Shown one piece after another: positions 6,628 through 8,188 of a stretch of 8,188 nucleotides of DNA. The stretch covers positions 1 through 8,188 of the forward strand of contig CAJGBX010000061.1 of assembly GCA_904501685.1 (NCBI GenBank), read 5' to 3'. Position 1 is the stretch's first letter. Each line of letters starts with the position of its first letter. Source of the DNA: Clostridiaceae bacterium. Lineage in GTDB: Bacteria; Bacillota; Clostridia; Oscillospirales; Acutalibacteraceae. The position numbers and the translations under genes are program-made. Under the pieces are notes generated by a model, which made no database searches, was not told where the DNA came from, and was given only the letters and a program-made list of their open reading frames with translations.

Positions 6628-8139
6628 ATGTCTTCTGTAGCTTTATTTAACACAGCCTCTTCTGACGGCCTTTATGAATACCGTCAGTTTTACGACCTGA
6701 AATCGAAAAGTGATACCTATACCCTTTCTCAGCTTGAAAAGGCAATGGTTTATGATGTCAGCTTGTTTTCCTTGCCCGAGAGCTTTGATTTTAAGGCACT
6801 TGATTCAACGCTTGACGAGGTTATCAGGGCTTTACCCTACATAAAAAATGTACTTTCGCGTCCTATCACACATATCAAAAATGAGAGTGAGCTTTTGCCG
6901 GTTGAGGCGGTAAGGTCAATAAGCAATGAAACGGTGTCGCACATCAGCGTTCACAGTGAGCTTTGGCAGAATATCGAAAACGGAAATTTACATCCGCGAA
7001 AGCTTTTAAGTCAAAACCATATCGACAACTATTGCATTTATGAAAACGTAATAATTGCACGGTTTGTTAATTTTCTGCTTTCCTACTGCAGTCGAAATAT
7101 GCAGATTTTAAGCAATATCCTTTACTCTAACCGCAACCTGCAGTTTAACCTGCTCGAGCGTGAAAATCATCCCTCGTTCTTTCTGGCGTTAGGCAAACTG
7201 CACACCGGCTATGTAAGGGACTACGGTAAGTACAATGCCGTTTGTGAGGCAGGACTTGAAAAGCTGAAATTTATCACCCGTTCCTTAAAGCTAAGCTTAA
7301 AAAAGCCAATGTATAAAAGCTGTAAAAAGGCTTCGGGCAAGCTTAGTCTTCGAAAAACCAACATTTTCCGAAATGATAAGGACTACGGAAGAATTTACCG
7401 CCTTATAAAATATTTCGCTTCAAAAAACACTGCGCCGACCGGAAACGTACTTCCAACTGAGCTTTGCGAAAACACCGGTTATTTTGAATTTTGCACGCTG
7501 ATAACACTTTTCGGCGTTATGCATTTTAATTTCAACTTTGACGAAAGCACCGTTTTTAACCTTGACCGATTGAATGTGGCTTGCGATTGGAAGGGCTTTA
7601 GGTTAAATATCCAACAAATTAAAAGCAACGGACTGGATGCAATTAAGCTCTCGGTAAAAAAAGACTGTGAATATACCGTTGTGTTAATTCCCGAGACGGC
7701 AGACGGCGATAATAAGGAGCTGCTCCTGTCGGCAAAGCACACCTTTAAGGCCGACGAATACCGTCTTTTAAGTCCTGTTAGAGAAGACGGCGATACTTTG
7801 CTTTTAAGCTCCTACGATGTTGAAGCATTCAGGAAAATTCAACAGCTTTTACTTAAAGCAATGGTTTATTCGGACAATACTCAGGATACTTGTCCGTTCT
7901 GCGGCGATGTGCCGAGTTTCGACGGCGGCACTTGCCTTTGCAGGTCCTGCCGTACCGAGATTACGCTCAAGACCTGTCCTGAAACTAATCTGACCTACAA
8001 AGCGGTTAAAATTAATAATCTCAGAATAACTGCTGACAAGTTTCATAATAATTCATCTTTGTATTTCAGAAATATTACAGAAATCACCGAAAGCGGTGAT
8101 ATAATATGCCCGCACTGCGGCCATATCCACGCAAGGTGA
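6628..8139 (+). CDS. McrC/DUF2357-like partner protein with zinc-ribbon tail
   Basis: This 503-residue soluble protein starts 3 bases after the preceding stop. GAGGAT (6616-6621), inside the end of the upstream gene, serves as its ribosome binding site, so translation is probably coupled. The segment PRKLLSQNHIDNYCIYEN (123-140), continuing through ARFVNFLL, resembles the N-x-x-D...YEN-x-x-x-x-F helix of DUF2357/McrC-like proteins. Gene order and the upstream McrB-like ATPase support this weak match. McrC proteins stimulate the McrB motor and usually end in a PD-(D/E)xK nuclease. Here residues 285-410 are beta-rich, but I see no Asp followed by a strand with (D/E)-x-K. The C-terminus instead carries CPFCG (422-426), CLCRSC (436-441), C450 and a final CPHCGH (494-499), which is zinc-ribbon-like and could bind nucleic acid or protein. 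There is no signal peptide or membrane helix. It could be a nuclease-less coupling factor, or the nuclease may have diverged beyond recognition. Confidence 0.8.
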   Translation: MSSVALFNTASSDGLYEYRQFYDLKSKSDTYTLSQLEKAMVYDVSLFSLPESFDFKALDSTLDEVIRALPYIKNVLSRPITHIKNESELLPVEAVRSISNETVSHISVHSELWQNIENGNLHPRKLLSQNHIDNYCIYENVIIARFVNFLLSYCSRNMQILSNILYSNRNLQFNLLERENHPSFFLALGKLHTGYVRDYGKYNAVCEAGLEKLKFITRSLKLSLKKPMYKSCKKASGKLSLRKTNIFRNDKDYGRIYRLIKYFASKNTAPTGNVLPTELCENTGYFEFCTLITLFGVMHFNFNFDESTVFNLDRLNVACDWKGFRLNIQQIKSNGLDAIKLSVKKDCEYTVVLIPETADGDNKELLLSAKHTFKADEYRLLSPVREDGDTLLLSSYDVEAFRKIQQLLLKAMVYSDNTQDTCPFCGDVPSFDGGTCLCRSCRTEITLKTCPETNLTYKAVKINNLRITADKFHNNSSLYFRNITEITESGDIICPHCGHIHAR

Positions 8140-8151
8140 CCAATTATCATT

Positions 8152-8187
8152 AAAAGCGTCAGGGAAATTTATTTCCCTGACGCTTTT
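8152..8187. terminator. Intrinsic terminator of the McrB-like operon
   Basis: A perfect 16-bp stem, AAAAGCGTCAGGGAAA (8152-8167) with 8172-8187, closes a 4-base TTTA loop 12 bases after the stop codon. The A-run on the left arm and T-run on the right make it usable from both directions. The window ends one base later, so a convergent gene beyond it cannot be seen. Confidence 0.9.
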
Positions 8188-8188
8188 G

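Noticed and set aside
7483..7857. PD-(D/E)xK nuclease core in the McrC-like protein
   Set aside because: Scanning residues 285-410 gave acidic residues and lysines but no ordered Asp, then (D/E)-x-K on a strand; asserting a nuclease would go beyond the sequence.

Overview
The window looks like ordinary chromosome from a moderately AT-rich Firmicute, probably an anaerobic gut-type member of the Clostridia (Oscillospirales-like). The evidence is strong AGGAG-type ribosome binding sites, TTGACA/TATAAT-type vegetative promoters, a bacterial V-type ATPase, and a ~474-residue glutamine synthetase of the kind common in Clostridia. The taxonomic call is an inference from these features. I see no rRNA, tRNA, CRISPR array, insertion sequence or phage gene, and base use is uniform by eye.

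Layout, left to right. (1) 1-589, minus strand: V-type ATPase subunit E, cut by the window edge just before its C-terminus. A promoter at 687-715 suggests it heads its transcription unit. (2) 590-876: a divergent intergenic region holding that promoter, three 11-bp-phased TTTAAC repeats that resemble a PhoP/PhoB box, and a promoter for the next gene. (3) 877-2190, plus strand: an ArsB/NhaD-type ion permease. (4) 2221-2260: a long perfect hairpin terminator between convergent genes. (5) 2287-3711, minus strand: glutamine synthetase glnA, with a Phe at the position of the adenylylated Tyr of enterobacterial enzymes. (6) 3712-3936: a second divergent region with two back-to-back near-consensus promoters and small palindromes. 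(7) 3937-8139, plus strand: a tightly coupled two-gene operon, closed by a strong terminator at 8152-8187.

The two-gene operon is the notable part. The first gene encodes an 895-residue protein with about twelve membrane segments, which I read as three copies of a four-helix module, fused to a cytoplasmic McrB-like AAA+ ATPase. The second starts 3 bases after the first stops. Its 503-residue product resembles the McrC/DUF2357 group in its middle region, lacks a visible PD-(D/E)xK nuclease signature, and ends in a cysteine-rich zinc-ribbon-like tail. Together they look like a membrane-anchored relative of the McrBC type with no evident nuclease. I do not recognise it as a named system, and its function is unknown. 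Its position between housekeeping genes, with its own promoter and terminator, fits either a resident defence or stress module or an envelope-related AAA+ machine.
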